This document shows positions 1 through 9,469 of a DNA stretch of 64,000 nt, piece by piece. The notes under the pieces were generated by a model that did not search any database, had not been told where the DNA came from, and saw only the letters and a list, made by a program, of their open reading frames with translations. This stretch comes from Geobacillus stearothermophilus ATCC 12980. GTDB taxonomy: Bacteria; Bacillota; Bacilli; Bacillales; Anoxybacillaceae. Every line of letters starts with the position of its first letter. The stretch's first letter is position 1. The DNA lies in assembly GCF_030369615.1 (NCBI RefSeq), contig NZ_CP128494.1, positions 1,693,501-1,757,500 of the forward strand. The letters are read 5' to 3'. A program made the translations under genes and the position numbers.

Positions 1-474
1 GCGAAGCGGACGAAGAGCACCGCCGCGGATGGAAAGCGGCGTATAATTCCCGCCATCGCGCCCGTCAATGTGCGCTCCCATTTCGCGAAGCGGCTTCGTC
101 ACTCGCGCCATCGGCCGCTTGGCGATCGACTCATCGCCGATGAGACAGGCGTGAAACGGCTGCCCGGCCAAAATACCTAAAAGCAGGCGCGCCGTGGTGC
201 CGGAGTTGCCGACATCAAGCACAGCACTTGGCTCACGCAGCCCACCCGGCCCCGCTCCTTCAACCACAACATGCGTCCCGTCCCGGCGGATGTCGACGCC
301 AAGGCGGCGGAAACAATCGATCGTGCTTAAACAATCGGCGCCGGACAAAAAGTGATCGATGACCGTCCGGCCGGAAGCGAGCGCCCCAAGCATGACGGCG
401 CGGTGGGAAATCGATTTGTCGCCGGGCACTTCAAGCGTCCCCCGGAGCGATGACACGTTCGTTGGCAGCTGCAT
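1..474 (-). CDS. aroA: 3-phosphoshikimate 1-carboxyvinyltransferase (EPSP synthase), N-terminal part, cut by window edge
   Basis: Makes EPSP from shikimate-3-phosphate and PEP, the sixth step of the shikimate pathway. The first 158 residues are inside the window and the rest lies off the left edge. The protein starts [20 protein letters not shown], the usual EPSP synthase beginning with the PGDKSISHR phosphate-binding segment, and carries NSGTT at residues 90-94, a family hallmark. The ATG at 474 has GGAGGG 6 bases upstream. It follows tyrA by 28 bases and is the last aromatic-pathway gene of the supraoperon visible here. The partial state is due to the window, not to truncation. Confidence 0.95.
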   Translation of the reverse strand, partial: MQLPTNVSSLRGTLEVPGDKSISHRAVMLGALASGRTVIDHFLSGADCLSTIDCFRRLGVDIRRDGTHVVVEGAGPGGLREPSAVLDVGNSGTTARLLLGILAGQPFHACLIGDESIAKRPMARVTKPLREMGAHIDGRDGGNYTPLSIRGGALRPLR

Positions 475-502
475 GCAACATCCCTCCATTGTTTTTTCGT
501 TG

Positions 503-1606
503 CTATCCTTCATATGTCGCATAGTTCGTATGCTTAGCGAGGCACGCCTTCGCCCGCGCCCGGTCGTCTTCGCTTTGGAAGCTGAGGCGGAGCACCCCGT
601 AAATTTCTTCGCGCGTCTCAATAATGCGAATGTTAGTAATGCTGATGTTTTCCTGCGCCAAATAGCCGGTCACCTCGGAAATGACGCCCGGGTAGTCCGG
701 CACATCGACATACAAATCGTAAAACGACGGGATCGCTCCTTTCGTCCGCGCCGGCAGCCCATCGCGAAACTGCTTGGCTTCGAGAAAGTAATGGTAAATG
801 GCGATGCTGTTTTCTTCCTCGACAAACGAGCGCAGCCGCTCCATCTCCGCCATCCAGCGGTCAAACAGCGCGAGCATCTCGCGTTTATTATGAATGAGAA
901 TATCGCGCCACATTTCCGGATTGCTCGATGCAATGCGCGTAATATCGCGAAAGCCGCCGGCCGCAAGCCGGCTGACAAGAGCGTTTTTGCTTTCGTACTC
1001 GCGCGCCTGATGGACGAGGCTGGCGGCAATCAAGTGCGGAAAATGGCTGATCACCCCAGTGATGCGGTCATGCTCTTCCGGCGTTAACACGACAAACTGC
1101 GCCTTCGTCCCGGAAAGCCATTGTTTTAGCGTTTCCACCCGTTCGAGCGGCACATCATCCGTCGGCGTCAAAATGTAAAAGGCGTTTTCAAACAAATGGG
1201 CGCGGGCGGCCGCCACCCCGCTTTTATGCGATCCGGCCATCGGATGGCCGCCGATAAACGCCACGCCCGCCTCCAACAGACGGCGCGCGCCTTGGACGAT
1301 GCGCTGCTTCGTGCTGCCAACATCGGTGACGATCGCACCGCGCTTCAGCTGCTCAATCGGCATGGCGGCTAAAATCGATTCGGTCTGCATGACCGGAGTG
1401 GCAAGAACAATCAAATCCGCGGCGGCAAACCCATCCTCAAGCGTGCGAGCTGTTTCGTCAATCATCTTAAGCGAACGCGCCAAACCAAGCTGATGGCCGT
1501 TGACATCGTAGCCGATGACGACTGCTGCTGGATGCGCCTTTTTAATGGCTAAGGCGATCGACCCGCCGATTAAGCCGAGGCCGACGATAAACACGTTTCC
1601 TTCCAA
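503..1606 (-). CDS. tyrA: Prephenate dehydrogenase with C-terminal ACT domain
   Basis: Converts prephenate to 4-hydroxyphenylpyruvate with NAD in tyrosine synthesis. The protein is 367 residues. A Rossmann nucleotide-binding motif GLGLIGGS is at residues 9-16, the helical dehydrogenase domain follows ([10 protein letters not shown] is visible), and an ACT regulatory domain fills roughly residues 295-367, probably for tyrosine feedback. I take the TTG at 1606 as start because AAGGTG lies 6 bases before it. A GTG at 1615 overlaps that ribosome site and would have no spacing. It lies between hisC and aroA in the order known from B. subtilis. Confidence 0.93.
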   Translation of the reverse strand: MEGNVFIVGLGLIGGSIALAIKKAHPAAVVIGYDVNGHQLGLARSLKMIDETARTLEDGFAAADLIVLATPVMQTESILAAMPIEQLKRGAIVTDVGSTKQRIVQGARRLLEAGVAFIGGHPMAGSHKSGVAAARAHLFENAFYILTPTDDVPLERVETLKQWLSGTKAQFVVLTPEEHDRITGVISHFPHLIAASLVHQAREYESKNALVSRLAAGGFRDITRIASSNPEMWRDILIHNKREMLALFDRWMAEMERLRSFVEEENSIAIYHYFLEAKQFRDGLPARTKGAIPSFYDLYVDVPDYPGVISEVTGYLAQENISITNIRIIETREEIYGVLRLSFQSEDDRARAKACLAKHTNYATYEG

Positions 1607-1622
1607 TGGTCTCACCTTCTTT

Positions 1623-1663
1623 GTATGTAAACATACGCCCGCTGCTTCTGAAAAGCAACGGGC
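1623..1663 (-). other. Hairpin plus small palindrome in the hisC-tyrA gap
   Basis: Between the hisC stop and the tyrA start, positions 1637-1663 form a long stem (GCCCGTTGCTT pairing with its near-complement, 4-base loop). A second inverted repeat, GTATGT/ACATAC, follows at 1623-1636. No T-run follows, so this is not an ordinary terminator. It could be an mRNA-processing or stability element inside the supraoperon transcript. The function is inference. Confidence 0.45.
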
Positions 1664-1695
1664 TCATCGTTCCGCCTGGGCGGCCGCGAAGCCGG

Positions 1696-2793
1696 TCAGG
1701 CGAGCTGTTTTTCCCGCAGCATGCTGGCAATCGTTTCAAACACTCGGTCGTTTTGCTCTTTCGTGCCAATCGTGACGCGCACACCGGTCGGCAAACCGAG
1801 GGCCCGGCCGGAGCGGACGATCACGCCCCGCTCGAGCAAATATTGAAACACCTCATTGCCATCAATGCCGAAATCGATAAATACAAAATTTGTTTGCGAC
1901 GGATAGTACTTGAGGCCGTGCTCGTCGCAAAAGCGGTAATACCGCTCGAGTTCGGCGCGGTTTCGTTCGACGCAGGCGCGGAGGAACGCCTGGTCATCGA
2001 GCGCAGCCGCCGCGGCCGCTTGAGCGACGGTTGACGTGTTAAACGGCTCGCGCGCCGGTTCAACGGCGCGGATGAGCGCTTCGCTGGCGATGCCGTAGCC
2101 GATACGGAGCGCGGCGAGCCCGTACGCCTTTGAAAACGTGCGCATCACCACGAGCTGGCTGTATTCATTTAAAAGCGGCACCGTCTGTGGATAATCGGGA
2201 GCCGTGACGTATTCATAATACGCTTCATCCAACACGACAAGCACATGCGGCGGCACGCGGTCCAAAAAGGCGCGCAATTCCGTTTCGTTCACATACGTGC
2301 CGGTCGGGTTGTTCGGGTTGCAAATCCAAACGAGGCGCGTCCGTTCATCGATGGCAGACAGCATCGCCTCTAAGTTATGGCGCCCGTCGACAAGCGGCAC
2401 TTCGCGCACTTCCGCCCGCTCGATGACCGCGTTATGGCGATATTGCGGAAATGTCGGCGCCGCCATCACCGTATTCGTGCCCGGCTCCAAAAAGGCGCGG
2501 CAAAAAATTTGCACAACTTCATCCGAGCCGTTGCCAAACAAAAGCTGCGTTTCCTTGACGCCAAGATGCGTTGCCACCTTTTCGCGCAGCGTGCGGGCGT
2601 AGCCGTCCGGATAAACGGCAAGACGGTCAAGCTCGGCGGCGATGGCCGCTTTGGCCGCCGGCGACGACCCATACGGATTTTCATTGGAAGCTAGTTTAAT
2701 AATATCAGAAAGGCCGTATTCCCGCTTCACTTCCTCAATCGATTTTCCCGGCTGGTATGGGGGAAGTCCCCGAAGCTGCTCTTTCACTTGCAT
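1696..2793 (-). CDS. hisC: Histidinol-phosphate / aromatic aminotransferase
   Basis: PLP-dependent class I/II aminotransferase, 365 residues. It transaminates histidinol phosphate and, in Bacilli with this gene order, also the aromatic keto acids made by TyrA and PheA, which explains its place between trpA and tyrA. Visible motifs are SNENPYG near residue 36, CNPNNPTGT at 158-166, the LDEAYYEY segment at 188-195, and [11 protein letters not shown] with the PLP lysine K222. The start at 2793 has AAGGAG 12 bases upstream. Longer in-frame starts at 2814 and 2817 have no ribosome site. Confidence 0.93.
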   Translation of the reverse strand: MQVKEQLRGLPPYQPGKSIEEVKREYGLSDIIKLASNENPYGSSPAAKAAIAAELDRLAVYPDGYARTLREKVATHLGVKETQLLFGNGSDEVVQIFCRAFLEPGTNTVMAAPTFPQYRHNAVIERAEVREVPLVDGRHNLEAMLSAIDERTRLVWICNPNNPTGTYVNETELRAFLDRVPPHVLVVLDEAYYEYVTAPDYPQTVPLLNEYSQLVVMRTFSKAYGLAALRIGYGIASEALIRAVEPAREPFNTSTVAQAAAAAALDDQAFLRACVERNRAELERYYRFCDEHGLKYYPSQTNFVFIDFGIDGNEVFQYLLERGVIVRSGRALGLPTGVRVTIGTKEQNDRVFETIASMLREKQLA

Positions 2794-2825
2794 TCGCGTT
2801 GCCAACTCCTTCATCATCGGAACTT

Positions 2826-3635
2826 TTAGCGCAAAGAACACGGCGCGTGAAGCGGCGCGGCGAGCGAGCGGGCGTAGGCGGCAAACTCGGCGATGGCCGC
2901 TTCTTTTTCTTCCGGCGCCAGCAGCCGTTCCCCCAACTGTTCCACTTTTTGCACAAGGGCGCTGCCGATGACGACGCCATCGCACACCTCTTTCAGCATC
3001 GCCACTTGTTCGGGCGTGGAGATGCCGAACCCGACAGCGACCGGCACACGGCTATGCCGCTTGACTTCACTGACAAAATCGCCAAGCGACTCCGGCAACG
3101 TTTCGCGCACACCGGTGACGCCAAGCGAGGAAACGCAATACAAAAACCCTTGCGCTGCCGAAGCGATCCGCTCAATCCGCTGCTTTGACGTCGGCGCGAC
3201 GAGCGAAATGAGCGGAAGGCCAAACCGCTCGCCCAGTTCGCGGAGCGGACCGCTTTCTTCAAACGGCAAATCGGGAATGAGCACGCCGTTGGCGCCATTT
3301 TCCCGCGCTAAAGCAAAAAAGGATTCTTCTCCTAATTGTAACACAGGATTGTAATACGTAAAGAGAATAATCGGAATGGTTACCCCCTTTTTTCGCATTT
3401 CGGCGACGAGATGAATGGCTTTCGGCAACGTCATGTTCCCGGCAAGCGCCCGGGCGGCGGCGCGCTGGATCGTCGGTCCGTCGGCGAGCGGGTCGGAGTA
3501 CGGCACGCCAAGCTCCAATAGATCGGCGCCGGCCTCCTCAAGCGCCAAGGCCAAATCCATCGTCACCTCAGGCGACGGGTCGCCGGCGACAATAAAGGGA
3601 ATAAACAGCGGCGGATTAACGGATAGCAGCAACAT
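2826..3635 (-). CDS. trpA: Tryptophan synthase alpha chain
   Basis: Cleaves indole-3-glycerol phosphate to indole and glyceraldehyde-3-phosphate, and passes indole to TrpB through the enzyme tunnel. The protein is 269 residues, a TIM barrel. [17 protein letters not shown] is present, giving the catalytic pair E41 and D52 at the same 11-residue spacing as Salmonella E49/D60. The start ATG at 3635 overlaps the trpB stop by 20 bases and has an AAGAAGG site. An upstream in-frame start at 3656 lies deeper in trpB with no ribosome site. It is the last trp gene before hisC. Confidence 0.95.
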   Translation of the reverse strand: MLLLSVNPPLFIPFIVAGDPSPEVTMDLALALEEAGADLLELGVPYSDPLADGPTIQRAAARALAGNMTLPKAIHLVAEMRKKGVTIPIILFTYYNPVLQLGEESFFALARENGANGVLIPDLPFEESGPLRELGERFGLPLISLVAPTSKQRIERIASAAQGFLYCVSSLGVTGVRETLPESLGDFVSEVKRHSRVPVAVGFGISTPEQVAMLKEVCDGVVIGSALVQKVEQLGERLLAPEEKEAAIAEFAAYARSLAAPLHAPCSLR

Positions 3636-4830
3636 CTTCACCTTCTTTCGCGCCAAGATGGCGCATCATCGTTTGCACGTCTTTATCGCCGCGGCCGGAC
3701 AGGCAAATGAGCACCGTTTCATCCGGCGACATCGCTTGGGCGAGCTCCACGGCTTTCGCCACCGCATGGGCCGACTCAATCGCCGGAATGATGCCTTCTG
3801 TTTGCGCCAGCAGCCGAAACGCCGCGACCGCTTCCTCGTCGGTCACGCTTTCGTAGCGGACGCGGCCGATGCTCGCTAAATAGGCATGCTCCGGACCGAC
3901 GCCGGGGTAATCGAGGCCGGCTGAGATCGAGTACGGCTCGACAATTTGCCCGTACTCATCCTGCAGCAAGTACGTCATCGCCCCGTGGATGACCCCTTTC
4001 GTCCCTTTCGTGATCGTCGCGGCATGGTAAGGGGTGTCAATGCCTTTGCCGGCGGCTTCCACCCCGACAAGGCGGACGTCATCTTGCAAAAACGGGTAAA
4101 ACATGCCGATGGCGTTGCTGCCGCCGCCAACGCAAGCGACGATGACATCGGGCAGCTTCCCTTCGCAGGCGAGAAACTGCTCTTTCGCCTCATCGCCAAT
4201 GATGCGTTGAAACTCGCGCACCATTTTCGGGTACGGGTGCGGGCCGACCACCGAGCCGATCATGTAAAAATGGTCGTCGCAATGGGCGACCCAATAGCGA
4301 ATCGCCTCGTTTGTCGCGTCTTTCAACGTCCGGTTGCCGCTTGAGACCGGCACCACTTCCGCGCCAAGCAGCTTCATGCGAAATACGTTCAACTCTTGCC
4401 GCTTGATGTCTTCCTCTCCCATAAAGACGATGCAGTCCATCCCGAAATGGGCCGCCACGGTCGCGGCCGCCACCCCATGTTGGCCGGCGCCGGTTTCCGC
4501 GATCAGCTTTTTCTTGCCCATCCGTTTCGCCAAAAGCGCCTGGCCGATGGCATTGTTGATTTTATGGGCGCCGGTATGGTTTAAATCTTCGCGCTTTAAA
4601 TACATTTTCGCGCCGCCAAGCTGCCGTGTCAAATTCGGCGCGAACGTGAGCGGAGTCGGCCGCCCGGAGTAGTGCTGCAAAATGCGGATATATTCTTGTT
4701 TGAACGATTCGTCCGCCAGCGCTTTGTCAAGCTCTGCTTCGATTTCCTCAAGCGGAAGCATGAGCGTCTCCGGGATAAACTTGCCGCCGAAATCGCCAAA
4801 CCGCCCATGTTCATTCGGAACGCGTTCCAT
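3616..4830 (-). CDS. trpB: Tryptophan synthase beta chain
   Basis: PLP enzyme that condenses indole with serine to tryptophan. The protein is 404 residues. HTGAHKIN holds the PLP lysine K90, ETGAGQHG the catalytic glutamate E112, and GGGSNAIG the phosphate-binding loop. Two adjacent starts exist, GTG at 4833 and ATG at 4830. I chose the ATG because its spacing to AAGGTG is acceptable and the protein then begins [12 protein letters not shown]. The start lies inside the end of trpF (20-base overlap), which suggests translational coupling. Confidence 0.95.
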   Translation of the reverse strand: MERVPNEHGRFGDFGGKFIPETLMLPLEEIEAELDKALADESFKQEYIRILQHYSGRPTPLTFAPNLTRQLGGAKMYLKREDLNHTGAHKINNAIGQALLAKRMGKKKLIAETGAGQHGVAAATVAAHFGMDCIVFMGEEDIKRQELNVFRMKLLGAEVVPVSSGNRTLKDATNEAIRYWVAHCDDHFYMIGSVVGPHPYPKMVREFQRIIGDEAKEQFLACEGKLPDVIVACVGGGSNAIGMFYPFLQDDVRLVGVEAAGKGIDTPYHAATITKGTKGVIHGAMTYLLQDEYGQIVEPYSISAGLDYPGVGPEHAYLASIGRVRYESVTDEEAVAAFRLLAQTEGIIPAIESAHAVAKAVELAQAMSPDETVLICLSGRGDKDVQTMMRHLGAKEGEDVAAIR

Positions 4831-5563
4831 CACTCATCCCCACCTTCTTGTTTCCAAACGTGAAACATGCTCCAACGTTGTCTGGGCATGTGTTCGCTGC
4901 GGTTTCGAAAACATCCTTTGTTTCTTTAGCCCAATATGTTATTTTTTCTTCAATCTGTTTCATCTTTTTCGGATCTTTGCGCCCGTCCGTTTCAATGCCG
5001 CTGCTGATATCGATGCCATCCGGGCGGTAGAGGAGCAGTCGCTCAATATTGTCCGGTGTGACGCCGCCGGCGATGAAGCAGGGCACGCCTTGGCGCGCCG
5101 CTTCTTCCAAATAGCGCGGCACCGCCTCCCAGTCGAACGCGACGCCGGTCCCGCCCCACAAGCCGGCGACGCGGCTGTCGACAACATAGCCATCAGCCAC
5201 CCCAGCGTACTGCTTCATCGCCTCAAGCGCTCCATCGTCGTGATGGATCGCCTTCCAAACAGCGCGCCGTGTCACTTCTTTCACAGCAGCCACCTCATTT
5301 GGCGTCTCGCGGCCATGGCATTGGATGATATGAAGCGGCAATTCAGCAGTGACAGCGGCAATCTGCTCCGCCGCGGCATTGACAAACACCCCGACGAGCT
5401 GTTTGCCGCCAAGCGGCGCTGACGCCAGCCAGCGCTTCACCTCAGCAGGCGAGACGCGCCGCTTGCTGTCCGCAAAAATAAACCCGAGGTAGTCCGCCCC
5501 GCTTGCCAAGGCGGCCCGCACATCTTCGGCGGAGCGGTTGCCGCAATATTTAAGCCGGATCAT
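4811..5563 (-). CDS. trpF: Phosphoribosylanthranilate isomerase with C-terminal extension
   Basis: Isomerises N-(5-phosphoribosyl)anthranilate to CdRP. The protein is 250 residues, noticeably longer than the usual 200-220. The barrel is complete: it begins MIRLKYCGN with the catalytic-type cysteine, and ends with the phosphate-binding GGVTPDNIE and [14 protein letters not shown] segments. About 35 further residues follow after the normal end, including two cysteines, and run into the trpB start. The ATG at 5563 has GGAGG 9 bases before it and overlaps the trpC end by 14 bases. Confidence 0.93.
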   Translation of the reverse strand: MIRLKYCGNRSAEDVRAALASGADYLGFIFADSKRRVSPAEVKRWLASAPLGGKQLVGVFVNAAAEQIAAVTAELPLHIIQCHGRETPNEVAAVKEVTRRAVWKAIHHDDGALEAMKQYAGVADGYVVDSRVAGLWGGTGVAFDWEAVPRYLEEAARQGVPCFIAGGVTPDNIERLLLYRPDGIDISSGIETDGRKDPKKMKQIEEKITYWAKETKDVFETAANTCPDNVGACFTFGNKKVGMSDGTRSE

Positions 5564-6326
5564 GGCCGCCATCCTCCCCGAACAGCCGGTAGACAGCCCG
5601 CTCGACGTCCGCCTGGCGCATGAGCGACTCGCCGACGAGCATCGCCTGCGCCCCGTACGAGCGGACCGTTTCGACGTCGCGCCAAGAGCTGATCCCGCTT
5701 TCGCTGACGATAACGCATGACGGCGGAATAAGCGGCGCCAGCGCTTTTGTCGCCTCAAGCGCCGTCACAAACGTATGCAAGTCGCGGTTGTTAATGCCGA
5801 TCACTTCCGGAGTGAACCGGTCAAGCAGCCGCTCGAGCGTCTCTTTTGCGTGCACTTCGACGAGGCATTCCAACCCGATGTCGTACGCCTCGCGGTAAAG
5901 CGCCTCGAGCGTTTCCGGCGCCAGCGCCTCGCCGATCAATAAAATCGCGTCAGCCCCGAGCCGGGCGCTTTCTTCCACTTGCCGGCGGTCGATGATGAAA
6001 TCTTTGCGCAGCACCGGAATATCCACCGTTTCTTTCACAAGGCGCAAATAGCTGCGGTGTCCCTGGAAGTAACGTTCATCCGTCAACACGCTGATCGCAT
6101 CGGCTCCGGCGCGCTCGTATGCTTTGGCGATGGCCGCCGGATCAAAATCGGCGCGAATGAGGCCTTTTGACGGCGACGCCTTTTTCACTTCAGCGATCAA
6201 ACCGAGCGCCCGCCGCGGCCGCCGGAGCGCCGCGGCGAACGGCCGGCGCTTCGGCTCCGGCAGCGGTTCTGGCATGGTCAATGTTTCGAGTTCTTCCCGT
6301 TTGGTTGCCAAAATTTGCTCAAGCAC
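5550..6326 (-). CDS. trpC: Indole-3-glycerol phosphate synthase
   Basis: Closes the indole ring from CdRP. The protein is 258 residues, a TIM barrel. VKKASPSKG carries the catalytic-lysine region, LRKDFIID the second lysine segment, and GINNRDLHTF and VSESGI are family motifs. The GTG start at 6326 has AAGGAAGTGG upstream and overlaps the trpD stop by 8 bases. There is no alternative start with a ribosome site. Confidence 0.95.
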   Translation of the reverse strand: MLEQILATKREELETLTMPEPLPEPKRRPFAAALRRPRRALGLIAEVKKASPSKGLIRADFDPAAIAKAYERAGADAISVLTDERYFQGHRSYLRLVKETVDIPVLRKDFIIDRRQVEESARLGADAILLIGEALAPETLEALYREAYDIGLECLVEVHAKETLERLLDRFTPEVIGINNRDLHTFVTALEATKALAPLIPPSCVIVSESGISSWRDVETVRSYGAQAMLVGESLMRQADVERAVYRLFGEDGGHDPA

Positions 6327-7338
6327 CGTGGACCACTTCCTTTCGGCGCAGGCGCTGCAGCTGCTCGTACGCCGTTTTGACCAAAATGGCGTCTTTCGCC
6401 ATCGCCACCCCAGCGGCGATCGTCTCCGCCTTGCCGGCTGCGTACAGCGCAACGCCGGCGTTGAGGGCGGTGATATCGATCGCGCTCGCCGGCGCCGTGC
6501 CGTCCATGACGGCTTCAAGCAGTGCGGCGCTTTCCTCCGAACTGCGCACTTGCACGTCAGCGAGCCCGCCGCGCCGCAGGCCGACGCTTTCCGGAGTGAG
6601 GACGAAACGGCGAATGTCACCGTCTTTCAGTTCCACAACATCCGTCTCAGCGGCGATGCTGCACTCATCGAGCCCGTCGCGGCCGGTGACAAACACCACG
6701 TGCTCAGAGCCGAGACGGCGCATCGTTTCCGCCAGCTTCTCGGCGTAGCGGGTCGAATAGACGCCGATAACTTGCCGCTTGCAACGCGCCGGATTGGCCA
6801 GCGGGCCGATCAAATTGAAGATCGTGCGAAACCCGATCTCTTTCCGCGGGCCGGCAGCATATTTCATCGCCGCATGATACAAGGGGGCGAACAAAAACGC
6901 CAATCCTTTTGTTTCGAGCGCCTGTTTGGCGGCCTCAGGCGACGCGGGAATGTCGATGCCGAGCCGCTCGAGCACATCGGCGCTTCCGCTTTTCGAGGAA
7001 ACGGCGCGATTGCCGTGCTTGGCGACTTTGACCCCGAGCGACGAAACGACAATGGCCGCCGCTGTCGAGACGTTGAACGTCGCCGCCCCGTCGCCGCCCG
7101 TCCCGCACGTGTCGATGACGTCATCGCCGGCGTCGATCGTGGTCATCCGATCGCGCATCGCCCGCACAAACCCGGCGATCTCATCGACCGTCTCGCCGCG
7201 CACGCGCAAGATGGATACCAAACTCGCAATCTGGCTGTCCGTCGCCTCGCCGGACATCACGGCATTCATGGCTTCGTACGCTTCCGCTTCCGTCAATGTT
7301 TCCCCTTCCGCGCATTTGGAAAGCAACCGCTTTAACAT
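6319..7338 (-). CDS. trpD: Anthranilate phosphoribosyltransferase
   Basis: Transfers phosphoribosyl from PRPP to anthranilate. The protein is 339 residues. The PRPP-binding glycine loop GTGGDG is at residues 79-84, followed by the KHGNRAVSSKSGSAD anthranilate-site segment and the NPARCKRQVIGVY region. The ATG overlaps the trpE stop (ATGTTAA), so translation of trpE and trpD is probably coupled. Confidence 0.95.
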   Translation of the reverse strand: MLKRLLSKCAEGETLTEAEAYEAMNAVMSGEATDSQIASLVSILRVRGETVDEIAGFVRAMRDRMTTIDAGDDVIDTCGTGGDGAATFNVSTAAAIVVSSLGVKVAKHGNRAVSSKSGSADVLERLGIDIPASPEAAKQALETKGLAFLFAPLYHAAMKYAAGPRKEIGFRTIFNLIGPLANPARCKRQVIGVYSTRYAEKLAETMRRLGSEHVVFVTGRDGLDECSIAAETDVVELKDGDIRRFVLTPESVGLRRGGLADVQVRSSEESAALLEAVMDGTAPASAIDITALNAGVALYAAGKAETIAAGVAMAKDAILVKTAYEQLQRLRRKEVVHGA

Positions 7339-8858
7339 ACGATCTGTTCCCCTTTCGCAAATAATCGTTCCGCTTGTTCGATGGCGTAAATGAGGGCGCT
7401 CGCCTTGTTGCGCGTCTCTTTCCATTCAAGCTCCGGAACCGAGTCGGCGACAATGCCGGCGCCGGCCTGCACGTACGCATAACCGTCTTTAATGACCGCC
7501 GTCCGGATGGCGATGCACGAATCAATGCTGCCGTCAAAGCCGATGTACGCGATCGCTCCAGCGTACAATCCTCGGGCGGTCGGCTCGAGCTCCTGCAAGA
7601 TTTGCATCGCCCGCACTTTGGGCGCCCCGCTCACCGTTCCAGCCGGAAAAGCGGCCAAGAGCGCGTCGATCGGGTGGATGTCGTCGTCAAGCACGCCGAC
7701 GACTTTGGAAATTAAATGCATCACATGAGAGAACTTGCCGATTTCCATCAACACCGGCACCTCGACCGTTCCGTACTTCGCCACCCGGCCGATGTCATTG
7801 CGCGCCAAATCGACGAGCATATAATGCTCCGCCCGCTCTTTCGGGTCATGGTACAGCTCGTCGGCGAGCTTTTCATCCTCCGCCGGTGAGCGTCCGCGCC
7901 GCCTTGTTCCGGCGATCGGGTCGATCTCGGCGCGCCGGTTGCGCACTTGGATGAGCTTTTCCGGCGAACTACCGACAATTTCAATGCCGTCAAGCCGAAA
8001 ATAAAACATGTACGGCGACGGGTTGATGTGGCGCAAGATGCGATAAATGGCAAACCCACCCGCTTGCACCGGGACGGAGAACCGCTGCGACAGCACCGCC
8101 TGAAACACATCGCCGGCCGCAATATACTGTTTCACCGCCTCGACGTCACGCAAAAATTGCTCTTTTTCGTAATTGGACGACGCTTTCGAGAACAAGGCGG
8201 CCCGCTCGGCCTCGTCTTCGGCCGGCAGCAGCGGCTGTTCGGCCCGGGGGCGCGACGCTTTCGCTGCCAGCGCGGCGATGCGTTCTTCGGCGGCTCGGTA
8301 TATCGCGATTTTCTCCTGCATCGTTTCATGACCCTTCAACCGGATATAATGAATGAGAGACAGCTCGCGTTTTTCGTGATCAAAAGCGAACAGCGACTCG
8401 CAAAACACAAAATGCCCGGCTTTCATGGCTAGGTCGGGGGCACGATGGCGCGGCACCTTTTCAATGGCGGAAATGAAATCATAGCCTAAAAAGCCGACCG
8501 CGCCGCCCGTAAACGGCGCCGCTTCGGCGAGCGGCTTAACGCAAAGCGCCCGCTCGACCGCTTGAAACGCTTCTTTCAACGTCGACGCCGTCATTTGGAC
8601 ATTTCCGTTCTCGTCTTTGATCAAAAACGTTTCTCCTGTCTCGCTCTCAAGCGTCAAAAATGGGGCCACGCCGATAAACGAATAACGCGCCCATGGCGAT
8701 TCGTCGTCTTTGCTTTCAAGCAGAAACACCGCTTCCTCGCGCAAATTGGCAAACACTTGCAACGGTTCGATGACATCGGCTAAAAATTTGCGCATGATCG
8801 GGATGGTGCGAAACTGGCGAGCATCCGCTAAAAAAGCGGCTAGCCGATCAATGGACAT
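7332..8858 (-). CDS. trpE: Anthranilate synthase component I
   Basis: Makes anthranilate from chorismate using ammonia or glutamine nitrogen supplied by a separate TrpG/PabA subunit. The protein is 508 residues. The N-terminal regulatory part holds the LLESKDDESPWARYSF segment, where tryptophan binds in this family. The C-terminal chorismate-binding domain has PIAGTRRRGR, ARNDIGR, and FPAGTVSGAPK. The ATG at 8858 has AGGGAGGAG upstream. It is the first gene of the trp operon and is preceded by the TRAP-controlled leader. trpG is not in the operon. Confidence 0.96.
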   Translation of the reverse strand: MSIDRLAAFLADARQFRTIPIMRKFLADVIEPLQVFANLREEAVFLLESKDDESPWARYSFIGVAPFLTLESETGETFLIKDENGNVQMTASTLKEAFQAVERALCVKPLAEAAPFTGGAVGFLGYDFISAIEKVPRHRAPDLAMKAGHFVFCESLFAFDHEKRELSLIHYIRLKGHETMQEKIAIYRAAEERIAALAAKASRPRAEQPLLPAEDEAERAALFSKASSNYEKEQFLRDVEAVKQYIAAGDVFQAVLSQRFSVPVQAGGFAIYRILRHINPSPYMFYFRLDGIEIVGSSPEKLIQVRNRRAEIDPIAGTRRRGRSPAEDEKLADELYHDPKERAEHYMLVDLARNDIGRVAKYGTVEVPVLMEIGKFSHVMHLISKVVGVLDDDIHPIDALLAAFPAGTVSGAPKVRAMQILQELEPTARGLYAGAIAYIGFDGSIDSCIAIRTAVIKDGYAYVQAGAGIVADSVPELEWKETRNKASALIYAIEQAERLFAKGEQIVC

Positions 8859-8919
8859 CCCTTTCTCCTCCCTTTCTGATTCATCGGGCGGAGAATGAGA
8901 GTTTATGAGGCGAAAATGG

Positions 8920-8954
8920 GGAAAGAAAACGCCCAAAGACCATCGTCTTTGGGC
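8920..8954 (-). terminator. trp attenuator terminator
   Basis: A 10-bp perfect stem (GCCCAAAGAC, loop GATG, GTCTTTGGGC) is followed by a GTTTTCTTT tract, between the TRAP triplets and trpE. Sequence at 8995-9001 (AGCGAG on the transcript) is complementary to 8961-8968, and a nearby GATG/CATC match extends it. This may form the competing antiterminator. By analogy with B. subtilis, TRAP bound with tryptophan would block that pairing and let the terminator form. Confidence 0.88.
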
Positions 8955-8979
8955 AGATGCAAGCGAAAGGGAACCAATG

Positions 8980-9044
8980 CTCACCTCAGCTAAACTCGCT
9001 CATTCTCATCTACCCTGCACTCGTTCTCAGCTCTTGCTCGGCTT
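8980..9044 (-). promoter_or_regulatory. TRAP binding site (NAG triplet row) in trp leader
   Basis: On the transcript, 13 NAG triplets (nine GAG, two TAG, one AAG and one CAG) occur over 65 bases, mostly spaced by 2-3 bases. B. subtilis TRAP is known to bind 11 such triplets around its 11-subunit ring. The gene for the ring protein, mtrB, is at 15806-16030 in this window. Confidence 0.9.
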
Positions 9045-9074
9045 CTGGCAGCCCGCCGGCGGCGGGCAAAGAAG
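9042..9074 (-). promoter_or_regulatory. 5' stem-loop of the trp leader
   Basis: CTTCT near the transcript start pairs with AGAAG just before the first GAG triplet, with an inner GCCCGCC/GGCGGGC stem between. A 5' stem-loop in the same place of the B. subtilis leader helps TRAP bind, so the same role is inferred here. Confidence 0.65.
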
Positions 9075-9082
9075 TTATTTTA

Positions 9083-9112
9083 ACTATATTACATTTCTGT
9101 TTTTTTTGTCAA
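9083..9112 (-). promoter_or_regulatory. trp operon promoter inside the 3' end of aroH
   Basis: TTGACA at 9107-9112 and TATAGT at 9083-9088 are separated by 18 bases, in sigma-A arrangement. The -35 lies within the last codons of aroH, and the start would fall about 10 bases before the 5' stem-loop. The trp genes can therefore be driven both from here and by read-through from aroC-aroB-aroH. Confidence 0.75.
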
Positions 9113-9469
9113 CGACAAATCCGGCCGCAGCATGGCTGCATCCTTTAAATAGACGTGGCAAATCTCATCTTGCCGTTTGTCTGTCTCCACCGTCATCATG
9201 ACGCGGATGCAGCGCGGCAGCGAACCGGGCACTGGAATTTCTCGCGTGCACATGACAGGCACGTACGTCCAGCCATCAAGGCGGCGCAAAGCTTGAGCCG
9301 GAAACGCAGCCGTGATGTCGTCAGTGACGGAAATGAGCACGAACGAAACGTCATGGGCGGCAACATCGTTGGCGCGGACCATTTCGCGCAGCAACGTTTC
9401 CGTTGCCGCTATAATTTCTCCGGCCTCGTTTCGCTCCACTGTAATCGCCCCGCGAATGCCGCGGATCAT
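9089..9469 (-). CDS. aroH: Chorismate mutase, monofunctional AroH class
   Basis: Rearranges chorismate to prephenate, the entry to phenylalanine and tyrosine. The protein is 126 residues, the size of the trimeric B. subtilis-type enzyme, and begins [15 protein letters not shown]. The catalytic arginine region IRVMMTVET and a C-terminal [11 protein letters not shown] tail are visible. The ATG at 9469 overlaps the aroB stop (ATGA) and has GGGGGGAG upstream. Its last codons contain the -35 element of the trp promoter. Confidence 0.95.
   Translation of the reverse strand: MIRGIRGAITVERNEAGEIIAATETLLREMVRANDVAAHDVSFVLISVTDDITAAFPAQALRRLDGWTYVPVMCTREIPVPGSLPRCIRVMMTVETDKRQDEICHVYLKDAAMLRPDLSLTKKTEM

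Noticed and set aside
6124..7335. 403-codon open frame on the plus strand over trpC and trpD
   Set aside because: It is opposite two well-supported trp genes, has no ribosome site, and its Arg/His-rich translation is typical of antisense frames in GC-rich DNA.
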